From an actinobacterium acMicro-4 (GTDB lineage: Bacteria; Actinomycetota; Actinomycetes; Actinomycetales; Microbacteriaceae), in assembly GCA_000754445.1 (NCBI GenBank), contig JNSD01000001.1, forward strand, positions 73,351-137,350: a stretch of 64,000 nt of DNA, given 5' to 3'. Position numbers and translations under genes: made by a program. The notes below the pieces were generated by a model. That model was given only the letters and a program-made list of their open reading frames with translations. It had not been told where the DNA came from and made no database searches. Shown here in pieces: positions 37,240 through 47,431 of this stretch (position 1 is its first letter; every line of letters begins with the position of its first letter).

Positions 37240-39811
37240 CGCTTGGCTCCAATTCGAAGAAGAGCAGCTCCACGCCTTCGCCCTCTTCGAGAACGAGAGT
37301 AGCAATCTTGCCCACAGACTTCAGGTCTACTTCGGCGTGAGCGAGAAGCGCTGGGCCCCGGAGCGTGGCGCTGATTATGCCGGTCTTCTGGGCCACCTGA
37401 CTATCTGTTTTTGCGCGACGGATCGTGATGAGCGCTTCACTGGCAAGTGCCAGGAGCCCGGCAGTCTCAACCGAGGCTTCGGTGTCGGGGAGATCCTCGG
37501 GGCTTGGCCAGGCGGAGGTGTGCACACTGTCCTCGTGTGTCCAAGACCACACTTCCTCCGTCGCAAAAGGGATGACCGGCGCCAGGAGGCGCACTACTGT
37601 CTCGATAGCTAAACGCAGCGCGCTGATGGCGCTGGTGCGCGCAGCGCCAGTACCTGTGTAGGCACGTTCTTTGACCAGCTCCAAATAGTCATCGGTGAAG
37701 GTCCAGAAGAAGGTCTCAGTTACTTCCAGCGCACGGGCGTGATCAAAAGCGTCATAGGCTGCCGTAGTGGTCACTACGACTTTCTGAAGCTCGCGCACCA
37801 TGTCGAGATCTAGTGCCTCCGTGATGTCTCCGGTGTCACCGTCAAAACCATAGACAAACTTGGCGGCGTTGAGCACCTTAATAGCAAGCCTGCGACCAAT
37901 CTTGATCTGCTTGGGGTTCTCTGGGTCGAATGCTGCGTCAGTTCCCAGTCGTGACGATGCCGCCCAGTAGCGCACTGCGTCCGAACCGTGGGTGTCGAGC
38001 ATCGCGCCGGGTGTTACCACATTGCCCTTGGACTTCGACATCTTCTTGCGGTCCGGGTCAACGATGAAACCGGAGATTCCCGCGTTCTTCCAGGGAATGG
38101 TGCCGTGTTCGAGTTCGGCTCGGAGCACAGTGGAGAACAACCAGGTTCTAATGATGTCCTGGCCCTGACTACGCAGGTCGTAGGGGAAAACTAGGTTGAA
38201 CAGTTCTGGGTCACTGCCCCAGCCCCCGGCTAGCTGCGGGGTCAAACTGCTGGTGGCCCAGGTGTCCATAATGTCGAGTTCACCGATGAATCCCCCGGGG
38301 ACACCCCGTTGCTCCGGGCTGTATCCAGGGGGGGTGTCGGTGGAGGGGTCGACGGGCAGGTCTGCGGTGGCCGGGGTAATGAACTCTCCGGCAATGGGCT
38401 CGCCTGTGGCATCGAGTGGGTACCAGATCGGGATCGGCACACCGAAGAACCGCTGCCTCGAGATGAGCCAGTCACCGGAGAGGCCGCCTACCCAGTTGTC
38501 ATAGCGAACACGCATGAAATCGGGGTGGAAAGCAACCTCGGCGCCGCGCTGCAACAGTCGGTCTTGTAGGTCTTTGTCTTTCGAGCCATTGGTGATGTAC
38601 CACTGTCGGGTGGTCACAATTTCCAGGGGCTTGTCGCCCTTTTCGAAGAACTTGACCGGGTGCGTGATGGGGGTCGGGTCTTCGAGCAAGTCGCCGGAGG
38701 CGGTGAGTTTCTCCACGATGGTGGACTTCGCGCTGAAGACTGTCTTGCCCACGAGATCCTGGTAGTGGGCCTTAGCCGCCTGCGTAGTCAGCCATTGTGG
38801 GTCCTCCGCCAGGACGCGACCGTCCTTGCCGATGATGGGCCTGGTCTCCAGGGACAGCTCACGCCACCAAATCACGTCGGTCACGTCGCCAAAGGTGCAG
38901 ACCATCGCGATGCCGGTTCCCTTGTCTTGTTGCGCCAAATGGTGGGGCAACACCGGAACCTCAACATTGAAAAGAGGCGAGCGAACAGTGGATCCAAAGA
39001 GGGGTTTGTAGCGCTCGTCATCGGGGTGCGCCACCAGAGCCACACAGGCGGGAATGAGCTCGGGTCTGGTGGTGACAATGACCACATCAGATTCGACCGC
39101 GCCATGGAATCGCACCTTGTGGTAGGCCGAGGACTGTTCTCTATCCTCGAGCTCTGCCTGAGCCACCGCGGTTCTAAAGGTGATGTCCCATAGGGTTGGC
39201 GCGTCAGCTCGGTAGGCTTCGCCCCGCTCTAAATTGCCCAGGAAGGCACTCTGGGCAACACGTTGTGAGTGATCATCAATCGTGCGGTAGGTGAGAGACC
39301 AGTCAACGCTGAGGCCCAGTGTTCGCCAGAGATCCTCAAACTGTTGTTCGTCCTCCACCGTGAGCTTTTCGCACAGTTCAATGAAGTTACGCCGGCTGAC
39401 CGGCACTTGCTCGCCAGGCTTTGAGCCGTCCTTGGTTGCTCCTGCGTCGAGGGGTGGGACGAGGTTGTCGTCGTAGGGGAGGGATGGGTCACACCGCACG
39501 CCGTAATAGTTCTGAACCCGGCGTTCCGTCGGAAGACCGTTATCGTCCCAGCCCATCGGATAGAAAATCTCTTTGCCGCACATGCGCTGGTAACGGGCCT
39601 GCAAATCCATGTGGGTGTAACTAAAGACGTGGCCAATGTGGAGACTGCCGGACGCGGTCGGCGGGGGAGTGTCAATAGCAAACACGTGGTCTTTGCCACG
39701 GCGGAGTGCCCGCTCGCGATCGAAGCGATAGGTGCCGCGTTCCTCCCACGACTTTCCCCAGAGTGCTTCCAGGCCCTCGAGGGCCGGTTTGTCGGGAATC
39801 CCTGCAGTCAT
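37232..39811 (-). CDS. valS: Valine–tRNA ligase (form lacking the C-terminal coiled coil)
   Basis: An 859-residue class I synthetase. HIGH is at the motif SLHIGHVFSYTH near residue 56 and KMSKS in RKKMSKSKGNVV near 585; the CP1 editing domain lies between. After the anticodon-binding domain the protein ends ...ELLFFELEPSDD, without the long coiled-coil arm usual in bacterial ValRS, a feature of the alternative, archaeal-like subgroup. ATG 39811 is preferred (GAAGGTGG upstream) over a TTG 13 codons further. It is followed by the acetyltransferase and a small conserved gene. Confidence 0.93.
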   Translation of the reverse strand: MTAGIPDKPALEGLEALWGKSWEERGTYRFDRERALRRGKDHVFAIDTPPPTASGSLHIGHVFSYTHMDLQARYQRMCGKEIFYPMGWDDNGLPTERRVQNYYGVRCDPSLPYDDNLVPPLDAGATKDGSKPGEQVPVSRRNFIELCEKLTVEDEQQFEDLWRTLGLSVDWSLTYRTIDDHSQRVAQSAFLGNLERGEAYRADAPTLWDITFRTAVAQAELEDREQSSAYHKVRFHGAVESDVVIVTTRPELIPACVALVAHPDDERYKPLFGSTVRSPLFNVEVPVLPHHLAQQDKGTGIAMVCTFGDVTDVIWWRELSLETRPIIGKDGRVLAEDPQWLTTQAAKAHYQDLVGKTVFSAKSTIVEKLTASGDLLEDPTPITHPVKFFEKGDKPLEIVTTRQWYITNGSKDKDLQDRLLQRGAEVAFHPDFMRVRYDNWVGGLSGDWLISRQRFFGVPIPIWYPLDATGEPIAGEFITPATADLPVDPSTDTPPGYSPEQRGVPGGFIGELDIMDTWATSSLTPQLAGGWGSDPELFNLVFPYDLRSQGQDIIRTWLFSTVLRAELEHGTIPWKNAGISGFIVDPDRKKMSKSKGNVVTPGAMLDTHGSDAVRYWAASSRLGTDAAFDPENPKQIKIGRRLAIKVLNAAKFVYGFDGDTGDITEALDLDMVRELQKVVVTTTAAYDAFDHARALEVTETFFWTFTDDYLELVKERAYTGTGAARTSAISALRLAIETVVRLLAPVIPFATEEVWSWTHEDSVHTSAWPSPEDLPDTEASVETAGLLALASEALITIRRAKTDSQVAQKTGIISATLRGPALLAHAEVDLKSVGKIATLVLEEGEGVELLFFELEPSDD

Positions 39812-39916
39812 GGGGACCACCTTCTTCGCTATAGGCGGCACCGTGTCCAAGGTGCCTCAGTGTGAGTGTTATGCCCATGCTACAAAACAAACCCCGCAGG
39901 AATCCCCCAGGCGAGG

Positions 39917-39933
39917 AAACTCCTACGGAGTTT
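39917..39933 (-). terminator. Hairpin behind the MHS transporter gene
   Basis: AAACTCC-TAC-GGAGTTT, perfect seven-base arms, lies 10 bases after the transporter stop codon in its direction of transcription. No T tract follows, so termination is possible but not certain. Confidence 0.4.
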
Positions 39934-39943
39934 GTCCTGTGCT

Positions 39944-41263
39944 CTACGCGTTGGCCGGCTTGTACTGCGGTTCGTAACTAGTCACAGCCATCCTGGGTGC
40001 CACCAGTGCTGCCACGAGAGTGATGGCCGAGAGTGCCGCCAGCACAATGCCTGGGTGCCACCAGGCGTTGTCGGTGGCGACGCGCATCAGAGTCAGGAAG
40101 AACGGCAGAGTCGCTGCGATGGCGGCGCCAATGTTGTAGGAAAGGGCTAGCGCTGTGTAGCGGGCCTTCTCGTCGAACAGGTCGCTCATCATTCCACCGA
40201 GTGCCGCCCATGAGGCGGTGGGCAGGATGCCACCGACCACCATGATGATCACCAACACGATGAAGGTGGCATCGAGGATGATCCAGTAGAGCGGGAAGGA
40301 CACCAGCAGGGTGCCAAGGGCACCCCATGCCACCACTCGAGCTGAGCCGTACCGGTTGGCAAGAGCGCCAAATGCCGGAATCGTAATCAGCTGGAGCAGG
40401 CTTCCTATCGTCAACGCCATGGTGAATTCCATCGGCGAGTACCCGAGAATTTCCACACCGTAGTTGGTGGTGTAGGTATTCATAAGCGTGTAAGACCCGT
40501 GACCGAGTAGAGCGCCACCAATAGCGATCAGCATGGCTAGGGGAGCGTGCTTCATCACCTGAAGGAACGGGGACTTCACGAGCTGGTTGTTGGCGACCAG
40601 GTCCTTGAACACGGGGGTCTCATCGATGGACCACCGAAGGTAGAGCGCGATGAGAAGAAGCGGGAACGCGCTCAGCAGAGGGATTCTCCACGCCCAGGCG
40701 AGAATTTCCTCGTAGGGGAGCGTCAGGAAGAGCACGAGCCAGATGGCGTTACTGAGGATTGAACCCACCGGCGATCCCAGCTGCACCAAGGATGCATAGA
40801 AGTGACGGGTCTTCGGAGTCGCGTGCTCGGTGGTCAGTGCCACTGCCCCACCCCATTCGCCACCGAGTGAGAGGCCTTGGGCGAGGCGCAACACAACGAG
40901 AGCGATAGCGCCGAACCATCCCATCTGCTCGTAGGTCGGCAGGGTTCCGATGAGCCCGGTCGCCACACCCATCAGGATGATGGTGGCGATCAGGGTTCCT
41001 CTGCGCCCGATTCGGTCACCGATGTGACCGAAGATGGCGGCGCCGAGCGGGCGAACAAAGAACGTGACGGCATAGGTAGCAAAGGATGCGAGGATTCCAC
41101 CGACCGGGCCGAGTGGCTCAAAGAACAGCGCGGCGGCAAACAGCGCCGCGAGCCACGCGTAGACGTACTGGTCATAGGACTCGAGAGCTGTTCCCACAAA
41201 CGAGGCAATTGCTACCTTGCGAGACTGCTTCGGCGTAATGGGGGTATGGGTCGTGGTTGCCAC
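39944..41263 (-). CDS. MHS-family major facilitator transporter
   Basis: A 439-residue protein with twelve predicted membrane helices. The MFS loop motif GDRIGRRG lies after helix 2 and the metabolite:H+ symporter signature SLGGEWGGAV near residue 125. Relatives carry citrate, 2-oxoglutarate, shikimate, proline or betaine with protons; substrate cannot be told here. GTG 41263 is chosen because AGGAAGG lies six bases before it; the GTG two codons upstream overlaps this site. It is divergent from a TetR-family regulator gene, which probably controls it. Confidence 0.85.
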   Translation of the reverse strand: MATTTHTPITPKQSRKVAIASFVGTALESYDQYVYAWLAALFAAALFFEPLGPVGGILASFATYAVTFFVRPLGAAIFGHIGDRIGRRGTLIATIILMGVATGLIGTLPTYEQMGWFGAIALVVLRLAQGLSLGGEWGGAVALTTEHATPKTRHFYASLVQLGSPVGSILSNAIWLVLFLTLPYEEILAWAWRIPLLSAFPLLLIALYLRWSIDETPVFKDLVANNQLVKSPFLQVMKHAPLAMLIAIGGALLGHGSYTLMNTYTTNYGVEILGYSPMEFTMALTIGSLLQLITIPAFGALANRYGSARVVAWGALGTLLVSFPLYWIILDATFIVLVIIMVVGGILPTASWAALGGMMSDLFDEKARYTALALSYNIGAAIAATLPFFLTLMRVATDNAWWHPGIVLAALSAITLVAALVAPRMAVTSYEPQYKPANA

Positions 41264-41298
41264 GGGCACCTTCCTGGATTGGGCTATTATTTAGACTA

Positions 41299-41312
41299 AG
41301 TATAAAAATACT
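41299..41312. promoter_or_regulatory. AGTAT-AAAA-ATACT inverted repeat, candidate TetR operator
   Basis: Perfect five-base arms with a four-base centre lie in the 71-base gap between the divergent MHS transporter and TetR genes, overlapping the AT-rich likely promoter region. It is a likely autoregulatory operator. Confidence 0.5.
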
Positions 41313-41334
41313 GCATTTCCACTATAGGGGAATC

Positions 41335-41853
41335 ATGGCGTCAGACCAACGCGGACGACCGAGAAGTTCTTCCCGGGAAGCCCTCGAAGAAGCCGCCACC
41401 GAACTATTTCTTGAACACGGTTACCAGGCCACCACCGTTGATGACATTGCCGCTCGCGCAGGGGTTAGCCGGGCGACCTTCTTCAACTACTTTCCGACCA
41501 AGTCGGCGGTCCTGTGGGTGGGGGTTGATCAGGCGTTAGATGAGCTCGAGCACGCCCTGGGAACAGGAGCGTCCCTAGCGCAGTCTCTCGCTAGCGTCGC
41601 TAGCGCTTTTGGCGGAATGTCACTTCCCCTCATTGCCAGTCAGGCTGAGGCGATGAATACCGGTGACGACGTGCTCGCAGAAGCAGGAAAGCGAATCATC
41701 ACGCTCTCCCGGTTGGTGGCCGGCTCCAGCATTTCTCCGGATCGAGTGTGGTCAACAACCGGCGAGATTGTCGGGGCCTGTCTTGAGTGGGCACGAGCCG
41801 GGGTGGCTCGGGAAGGGCTCCCGCATTATCTGCTCTCCCACAAGCTCATCTAG
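41335..41853 (+). CDS. TetR-family transcriptional regulator
   Basis: A 172-residue regulator. The N-terminal DNA-binding domain has the TetR helix-turn-helix TVDDIAARAGVSRATFFNYFPTK (residues about 36–58). The C-terminal ligand domain is short and not assignable. ATG 41335 has GGGGAA upstream; the longer frame would start in the divergent promoter. Its position suggests repression of the adjacent MHS transporter with a substrate-related ligand as inducer. Confidence 0.87.
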   Translation: MASDQRGRPRSSSREALEEAATELFLEHGYQATTVDDIAARAGVSRATFFNYFPTKSAVLWVGVDQALDELEHALGTGASLAQSLASVASAFGGMSLPLIASQAEAMNTGDDVLAEAGKRIITLSRLVAGSSISPDRVWSTTGEIVGACLEWARAGVAREGLPHYLLSHKLI

Positions 41854-41894
41854 GGCAGCCAGGCGCACCGGCCAGTCCTGCCCTAGACTCTTGT

Positions 41895-42060
41895 CTAAGG
41901 CGTTGAACCGGCGATCACCGGCGAGCCACTGGAAGAACAGAACACCCTGTGTTCCCAGTAGAGCCAGTCGGGTAGGCCCGTCACAGCCTGATAATGAGTG
42001 GCTCACACGTCGTGTGTGAGCAAGCGGGGTGGTACCGCGCCACGTAGGCGTCCTCGCACA
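41895..42060 (+). promoter_or_regulatory. T-box leader of ileS (isoleucine tRNA sensing)
   Basis: The conserved T-box sequence GGGGTGGTACCGCG lies at 42026–42039, preceded by the usual short stems. A specifier ATC (Ile codon) is seen at 41914–41916 within CCGGCGATCACCGG, where the arms CCGG pair around it, and is followed by GCGAGC as in other actinobacterial ileS T-boxes. This class has an ultrashort stem I and regulates translation start rather than termination; uncharged tRNA-Ile would favour ileS expression. Exact ends are estimated. Confidence 0.85.
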
Positions 42061-42094
42061 AAGTCCACCCACCACCATTGTCAGGAAGTAACCC

Positions 42095-45000
42095 ATGGCT
42101 TTTCCTCGCCACCGCGACGCTTCGGGCGTTGAGCCAAGCCCGTCGTTTCCAGCACTCGAGCACGAGGTGCTCGCCTACTGGGCCGCCCATGACACCTTCC
42201 AGCGGTCGATTGATAACCGCGAGGGTTGCCAAGAGTGGGTCTTCTATGACGGCCCACCCTTTGCCAATGGATTGCCGCACTATGGTCACCTCCTGACCGG
42301 TTACGCCAAGGACATCTTCCCCAGGTTTCACACGATGCGCGGCAAGCAGGTTCATCGTCGGTTTGGATGGGACACTCACGGCCTCCCCGCGGAGCTCGAG
42401 GCAGAACGGCAACTCGGCATCACCGATAAAAGTCAGATTGAGGCAATGGGCATTGCGGCCTTCAACCAGGCTGCCAAAGATTCGGTTCTTCGGTACACGA
42501 AGGAGTGGGAAGAGTACGTCACGCGTCAAGCCCGCTGGGTTGATTTTGAGAACGACTATAAGACACTGGACATCACCTTCATGGAAAGCGTGGTCTGGGC
42601 CTTCAAGCAACTCCACGACAAGGGTCTTGCCTATGAGGGCTACCGAGTGTTGCCCTACTGCTGGAGAGACCAGACGCCACTGAGCAATCACGAACTGCGC
42701 ATGGACGATGACGTTTATAAGGCCCGGCAAGACCAGTCGGTCACGGTAACGTTCCCCCTGCGTGGAGCTCGAGCCGAAGAATTGGGGCTCGCCGGTGTCT
42801 TAGCGCTCGCGTGGACGACCACACCCTGGACCCTTCCCACCAACGCAGCCCTCGCGGTTGGCCCGGATATCGACTACGTCGTGGTCCCAGCAGGGGAGCG
42901 CTCAGATAATCCAGGCGATAGCTACCTCCTGGCAGGTGACACCATTGCCGCCTACGTCAAAGAACTGGGCTATGAGGGGCTCGCCAGCGCCACAGCCGCC
43001 ATCACTAGAAAACTCAAGGGCTCGGAGCTTGGGGACGTCAATTACGAACGGGTCTTTGACTACTACGCCGATGTTGACGCCTGGGATATGGGTAGCGCGT
43101 GGCGCATTCTGGTGGCCGACTACGTTGCCACCGGTGAGGGCACTGGAATTGTTCACCAAGCCCCCGCCTACGGCGAGGACGACCAATTGACCTGTCAGGC
43201 GGCGGGCATCCCGGTCATTATCTCCGTGGATGATGCCGGGAAGTTCCTTCCCCAGGTCAGCGATGTTGCGGGACTGCAGGTTTTCGATGCCAACAAACCC
43301 CTGATCAAGTTACTGCGTCAATCGGGGCGTCTTTTTGCAGAGCGCTCCTATAACCACTCCTATCCGCACTGTTGGCGCTGTCGCACACCGCTGATTTATA
43401 AAGCGGTCTCCAGCTGGTTTGTTCGAGTCACCGAGATCCGCGACCGCATGGTTGAGCTCAACCACGACATCACCTGGGTCCCCGGCAATGTCAAGGACGG
43501 CCAGTTCGGAAAGTGGCTCCAGAACGCCAGAGACTGGTCGATTTCCAGAAACCGTTACTGGGGCTCGCCGATTCCGGTGTGGAAAAGCGATAACCCTGAC
43601 TATCCGCGACTTGATGTGTATGGGTCCCTCGACGAACTCGAGCGGGACTTTGGGGTTCGGCCCACTGATCTGCACCGGCCGGCCATTGATGAACTAGTCC
43701 GACCCAACCCCGATGACCCCAGCGGCACGTCGATGATGCGCCGTATTCCGGATGTGCTTGATGTCTGGTTCGACTCCGGGTCAATGCCCTTTGCCCAGGT
43801 GCACTACCCGTTTGAGAACCAGGACTGGTTTGATTCGCACAATCCTGCCGATTTCATCGTGGAGTACATCGGGCAGACCCGCGGTTGGTTTTACACGATG
43901 CACGTTCTGGCCACCGCTCTGTTCGATAGGCCCGCGTTCTCCCAGGTGATTTCCCACGGCATCGTGCTCGGCTCTGACGGAGCGAAGATGTCGAAGAGCC
44001 TGCGCAACTACCCGGATGTCTCCGAAGTATTTGAAAGAGACGGCGCGGATGCCATGCGGTGGTTCCTGATGTCGAGCTCAGTGATCCGAGGAGGAAACCT
44101 GGTCGTCACGGAAGAGGGTATTCGAGAGGGTGTCCGGCAGTTCCTCTTGCCCCTCTGGAGCACCCATTACTTCCTGAGCCTCTATATCGGTGACTATGAG
44201 CCACAGTGGCGAAGCGATTCTCCCCATGTTCTCGATCGCTATATCCTCGCGAAACTTCGCGACGTGATTGAGACAACCACCGAGAGCTTTGGGGCACTCG
44301 ATAGCCCGATGGCAGCCCAGGCAATTCGTGACTTCACGGACATTTTGACCAACTGGTATGTCCGGCGCTCCCGCGAGCGATTCTGGGATGGCTCAGACCA
44401 CGATGCGCTAGACACCCTCTACACGGTGCTCGAGACACTCTCCCGTTTGGCAGCCCCGCTCGCACCGCTCGTCACGGAGGAAGTATGGAGGGGTATCACC
44501 GGCGGTGAGAGCGTTCACCTTACCGACTGGCCGGATCACGAGGCATTCCCCTCTGTTCCAGAACTGGTCTCCGCGATGGACGCCATTCGCGAGGTGGCCT
44601 CGGCGGGGCTTGCCCTGCGCAAAGCGCACGGTCTGCGGGTGCGCTTGCCGCTCTCGACATTGACTGTGGTCACGACCGGCGTTGAAGCACTTGCGGACTT
44701 TGTAGACATCATCGCCAGCGAGCTCAACGTGAAGCACGTGGACATGGTGGCCTTTGATGATCACCAGGCTGAGCGTTTAGGGATTGGCCGGAAGCTTTCC
44801 CCGAATGCCAGGACCCTTGGTCCTCGCGTTGGCCCTCAGGTCCAAGAGATTATTCGCGAGGCCAAAGCAGGCAACTGGCGCGAGGTTGACGGAGTGGTGA
44901 TGGTGGGGGATGTCGAGCTAGTGCCTGGTGAATATGAGCTGGAATTGAGCGCGCCAAGCGACGATATCGCGGTCGCGTTTCTCAGCTCAGGTGGCTTTGT

Positions 45001-45295
45001 TCTCCTCGAGACCGCTGTGACAGCAGAGCTTGCGCGAGAGGGGCTCGCCAGAGACACAATTCGATGGATTCAACAAGCGCGCAAGGACGCGGGCTTTGAG
45101 GTGTCGGATCGCATTGACCTGGTCATTGCTGCCGACGAGGCGGCGCTTGCAGCTCTCAAGGAACACCGCGATGTCATCGCCGCAGAAACCCTCGCTCTGC
45201 ACTGCGACATTGTTCCCCTCGAGTCGGGGGTGTCGGGTCTTGCCGTGGGAGATGATTCCCAGATAACCGTGAAAGTCTCGCTCCGTGGCAGCTGA
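42095..45295 (+). CDS. ileS: Isoleucine–tRNA ligase (class II, eukaryote-like IleRS2)
   Basis: A 1066-residue class I synthetase. The HIGH motif is in the form HYGH ([17 protein letters not shown], about residue 62) and KMSKS is in [12 protein letters not shown] near residue 632. Length, HYGH form and the C-terminal domain with no zinc-knuckle end mark the IleRS2 type, which is known for low sensitivity to mupirocin. The CP1 editing domain is present. A T-box leader controls it. Its stop overlaps the folC GTG by 11 bases. Confidence 0.95.
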   Translation: MAFPRHRDASGVEPSPSFPALEHEVLAYWAAHDTFQRSIDNREGCQEWVFYDGPPFANGLPHYGHLLTGYAKDIFPRFHTMRGKQVHRRFGWDTHGLPAELEAERQLGITDKSQIEAMGIAAFNQAAKDSVLRYTKEWEEYVTRQARWVDFENDYKTLDITFMESVVWAFKQLHDKGLAYEGYRVLPYCWRDQTPLSNHELRMDDDVYKARQDQSVTVTFPLRGARAEELGLAGVLALAWTTTPWTLPTNAALAVGPDIDYVVVPAGERSDNPGDSYLLAGDTIAAYVKELGYEGLASATAAITRKLKGSELGDVNYERVFDYYADVDAWDMGSAWRILVADYVATGEGTGIVHQAPAYGEDDQLTCQAAGIPVIISVDDAGKFLPQVSDVAGLQVFDANKPLIKLLRQSGRLFAERSYNHSYPHCWRCRTPLIYKAVSSWFVRVTEIRDRMVELNHDITWVPGNVKDGQFGKWLQNARDWSISRNRYWGSPIPVWKSDNPDYPRLDVYGSLDELERDFGVRPTDLHRPAIDELVRPNPDDPSGTSMMRRIPDVLDVWFDSGSMPFAQVHYPFENQDWFDSHNPADFIVEYIGQTRGWFYTMHVLATALFDRPAFSQVISHGIVLGSDGAKMSKSLRNYPDVSEVFERDGADAMRWFLMSSSVIRGGNLVVTEEGIREGVRQFLLPLWSTHYFLSLYIGDYEPQWRSDSPHVLDRYILAKLRDVIETTTESFGALDSPMAAQAIRDFTDILTNWYVRRSRERFWDGSDHDALDTLYTVLETLSRLAAPLAPLVTEEVWRGITGGESVHLTDWPDHEAFPSVPELVSAMDAIREVASAGLALRKAHGLRVRLPLSTLTVVTTGVEALADFVDIIASELNVKHVDMVAFDDHQAERLGIGRKLSPNARTLGPRVGPQVQEIIREAKAGNWREVDGVVMVGDVELVPGEYELELSAPSDDIAVAFLSSGGFVLLETAVTAELAREGLARDTIRWIQQARKDAGFEVSDRIDLVIAADEAALAALKEHRDVIAAETLALHCDIVPLESGVSGLAVGDDSQITVKVSLRGS

Positions 45296-46625
45296 CGAAT
45301 CGACTGCGGATCGGCGGGACGCCGATGCGGTCTTTAGTGCTCTCTTGGGTCGCCTGGGAGAACGGCGCCCTGTTCGCAGGCTTGGGGCGACCAGGCGTGC
45401 TCTTGAGCTTCTCGGGGATCCTCAACGGATGTATGGGGTGATTCATATTGCCGGCACTAATGGGAAAACCTCGACTGCGCGCATCACCGAAAGCTTGCTT
45501 CGCGCGCACGGATTGCGCACCGGCCTGATGACCTCACCCCATCTGCACCGGGTGAACGAGCGCATCGTGATTGATGGAGAGCACATCTCCGATCGCATGC
45601 TGGCTGATAATTGGGCCGATGTGGAGCCCTTTATTGCGATGGTAGACGCGGAACTCATCGCCAATAGTGAGCCGCCCCTGTCCTACTTCGAAGCGCTCAC
45701 GGTGTTAACCTTCGCCTGTTTTGCCGACGCGCCGGTCGATGTTGCAGTGGTGGAGGCCGGCATGGGCGGGGAATGGGATTCCACCAACGTCGCAGATGGC
45801 GACGTTGCCGTGCTCACACCCATTGCGATGGACCATGTTGAGCACCTGGGCCCCACTCTGCGCGACATCGCTCGCACGAAGTCCGGCATCATCAAGCCGG
45901 CAAGTCGGGTGGTCTCGGCCCTTCAGTCAGATGAGGCATGGGATGAAATCGTCACGGCTTGCACCCGATTTGAGGCCCCGCTGGCGGTCTTCGAACGGGA
46001 CTTCTTCCTTACCAGCGCGGAGCCTGCAGTGGGCGGCCAACTGCTCTGCGTGTCGGGGCTTGCCGGTCAGTACCGGGACTTGTTTTTGCCCCTGCTTGGT
46101 GACCACCAAGCGTCGAATGCCACCCTGGCTATTGCTGCCGTGGAGTCGTTTCTCGGCAATGGAACATTACCCATGGGCGCCGAAGTGGTGGAGGAGGGAA
46201 TTGCTCTGGCCAGTAGCCCCGGTCGTCTTCAAATTATTGGGTCGCACCCCACCATCCTGGTTGACGCAGCCCATAACCCCCACGGGGCAGAGTCACTCAC
46301 CCGGGCCTTGATGACGTCGTTTAGTTTCGACCGGGTTGTCTGTGTTCTAGGAATTCTGCAGGAAAAAGACGTAGCCGGCATTGTTGAGGCACTCGACCCC
46401 GTGGTGGATCACTTTGTGGTCACGCAGTCGCAGTCGGATCGGGCGCTGTCGGTGGCCGATCTTGCCGACATCGTCGCCGAAATCGCTGGGCCCGACCGTG
46501 TTGACGCAAGACCCACCTCGGATGATGCGATGGCCAGGGCGCTGGATATTGCTGGCACCGAAGGCGGCGTCGTTGTGACAGGCTCCATCACGCTGGTGGC
46601 AGAAGTTGTCGAGAGGAGCGCCTAG
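45285..46625 (+). CDS. folC: Folylpolyglutamate/dihydrofolate synthase
   Basis: A 446-residue Mur-ligase-like enzyme that adds glutamate to dihydropteroate or folate. The P-loop GTNGKTST is at about residues 56–63; [14 protein letters not shown] and the C-terminal [13 protein letters not shown] motif are typical of FolC. GTG start within the end of ileS implies translational coupling. Downstream DUF4233 and ndk follow within one unit. Dihydrofolate synthase activity is assumed from the family. Confidence 0.95.
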   Translation: MAADESTADRRDADAVFSALLGRLGERRPVRRLGATRRALELLGDPQRMYGVIHIAGTNGKTSTARITESLLRAHGLRTGLMTSPHLHRVNERIVIDGEHISDRMLADNWADVEPFIAMVDAELIANSEPPLSYFEALTVLTFACFADAPVDVAVVEAGMGGEWDSTNVADGDVAVLTPIAMDHVEHLGPTLRDIARTKSGIIKPASRVVSALQSDEAWDEIVTACTRFEAPLAVFERDFFLTSAEPAVGGQLLCVSGLAGQYRDLFLPLLGDHQASNATLAIAAVESFLGNGTLPMGAEVVEEGIALASSPGRLQIIGSHPTILVDAAHNPHGAESLTRALMTSFSFDRVVCVLGILQEKDVAGIVEALDPVVDHFVVTQSQSDRALSVADLADIVAEIAGPDRVDARPTSDDAMARALDIAGTEGGVVVTGSITLVAEVVERSA

Positions 46626-46973
46626 ATGGCTGGGCCTCGAAGGGATAAGTCAGCGACCGAGTCTCTTCTGCAGATTGCGGTTGCGCTTGAGATTGCCCTG
46701 GTGTTCTTTGGTGCCCTCGCTCTCAACGGCCTCAGGCTTTACCCGGGAGTCGTTGTGTTGGTCGGGTCCTTGGCCGCCACCGCGGTGCTTCTCGTTCTTT
46801 ATCGAGTTGTTGCCTACCCCGCAGGTCGAATCTTTGGCCATCTGGTTCAGGTGGCGCTGCTCGCAACATTCTTCTGGGATGTGGTGATGGGAATCTCTGC
46901 GCTGGTGATGGTGGGTTTCTGGGTATTTGGCGCCATCCGTGGCCCTCAATTGGATGGACTGGCTTCGGACTAA
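46626..46973 (+). CDS. DUF4233 membrane protein
   Basis: A 115-residue protein with four predicted membrane helices, starting one base after the folC stop. DUF4233 proteins sit between folC and ndk in most actinobacteria. The sequence (VFFGALALNGL near residue 30, FFWDVVMGISALVMVGFWVFG near the end) matches. Function unknown; fixed position suggests a role linked to folate or nucleotide metabolism, but this is only synteny. Confidence 0.85.
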   Translation: MAGPRRDKSATESLLQIAVALEIALVFFGALALNGLRLYPGVVVLVGSLAATAVLLVLYRVVAYPAGRIFGHLVQVALLATFFWDVVMGISALVMVGFWVFGAIRGPQLDGLASD

Positions 46974-47004
46974 ACTCGAGTCACCACGGTGTGAGGGAGA
47001 AATG

Positions 47005-47430
47005 ATGTCAACGCTCGAAGAGACGCTTGTCGTAATAAAGCCAGATGGTGTCGCACGCAACTTGACCGGTGAGATTCTTGCCCGCATTGAGGCCAAGGGC
47101 TATCAGCTGGTTGATATCCGCATGGTGGAACCCAACCGCGATCTGCTCAGCGCCCACTACGCAGAACACCAGGGCAAGCCGTTTTACGAGCCACTCGTGG
47201 GCTTCATGGAATCAGGCCCAGTGGTGGCACTGAGAATCTCGGGCCACCGCGTCATCGAAGGGATTCGTTCGCTCTGCGGTCAGACCGATCCCACCACGGC
47301 AGCGCCTGGCACAATCCGTGGTGACTTAGGTCGCGACTGGGGATTGCCGGTGCAACAGAACCTCATTCACGCCAGTGATTCCCCGGAGACAGCAGCCCGC
47401 GAACTCGGGCTGTGGTTTGGGTCGCTCTAG
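47005..47430 (+). CDS. ndk: Nucleoside diphosphate kinase
   Basis: A 141-residue NDK that exchanges phosphates among nucleotides. ETLVVIKPDGVARN opens the fold and the phosphorylated histidine is in NLIHASDSPETA. Of two adjacent ATG codons, 47005 has better spacing from GAGGGAG; 47002 is an alternative. It lies behind folC and DUF4233. Confidence 0.95.
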   Translation: MSTLEETLVVIKPDGVARNLTGEILARIEAKGYQLVDIRMVEPNRDLLSAHYAEHQGKPFYEPLVGFMESGPVVALRISGHRVIEGIRSLCGQTDPTTAAPGTIRGDLGRDWGLPVQQNLIHASDSPETAARELGLWFGSL

Positions 47431-47431
47431 A

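Noticed and set aside
41880-42094. Small ORF in the ileS leader
   Set aside because: The region is explained by the T-box RNA; no ORF with a good ribosome-binding site exists.
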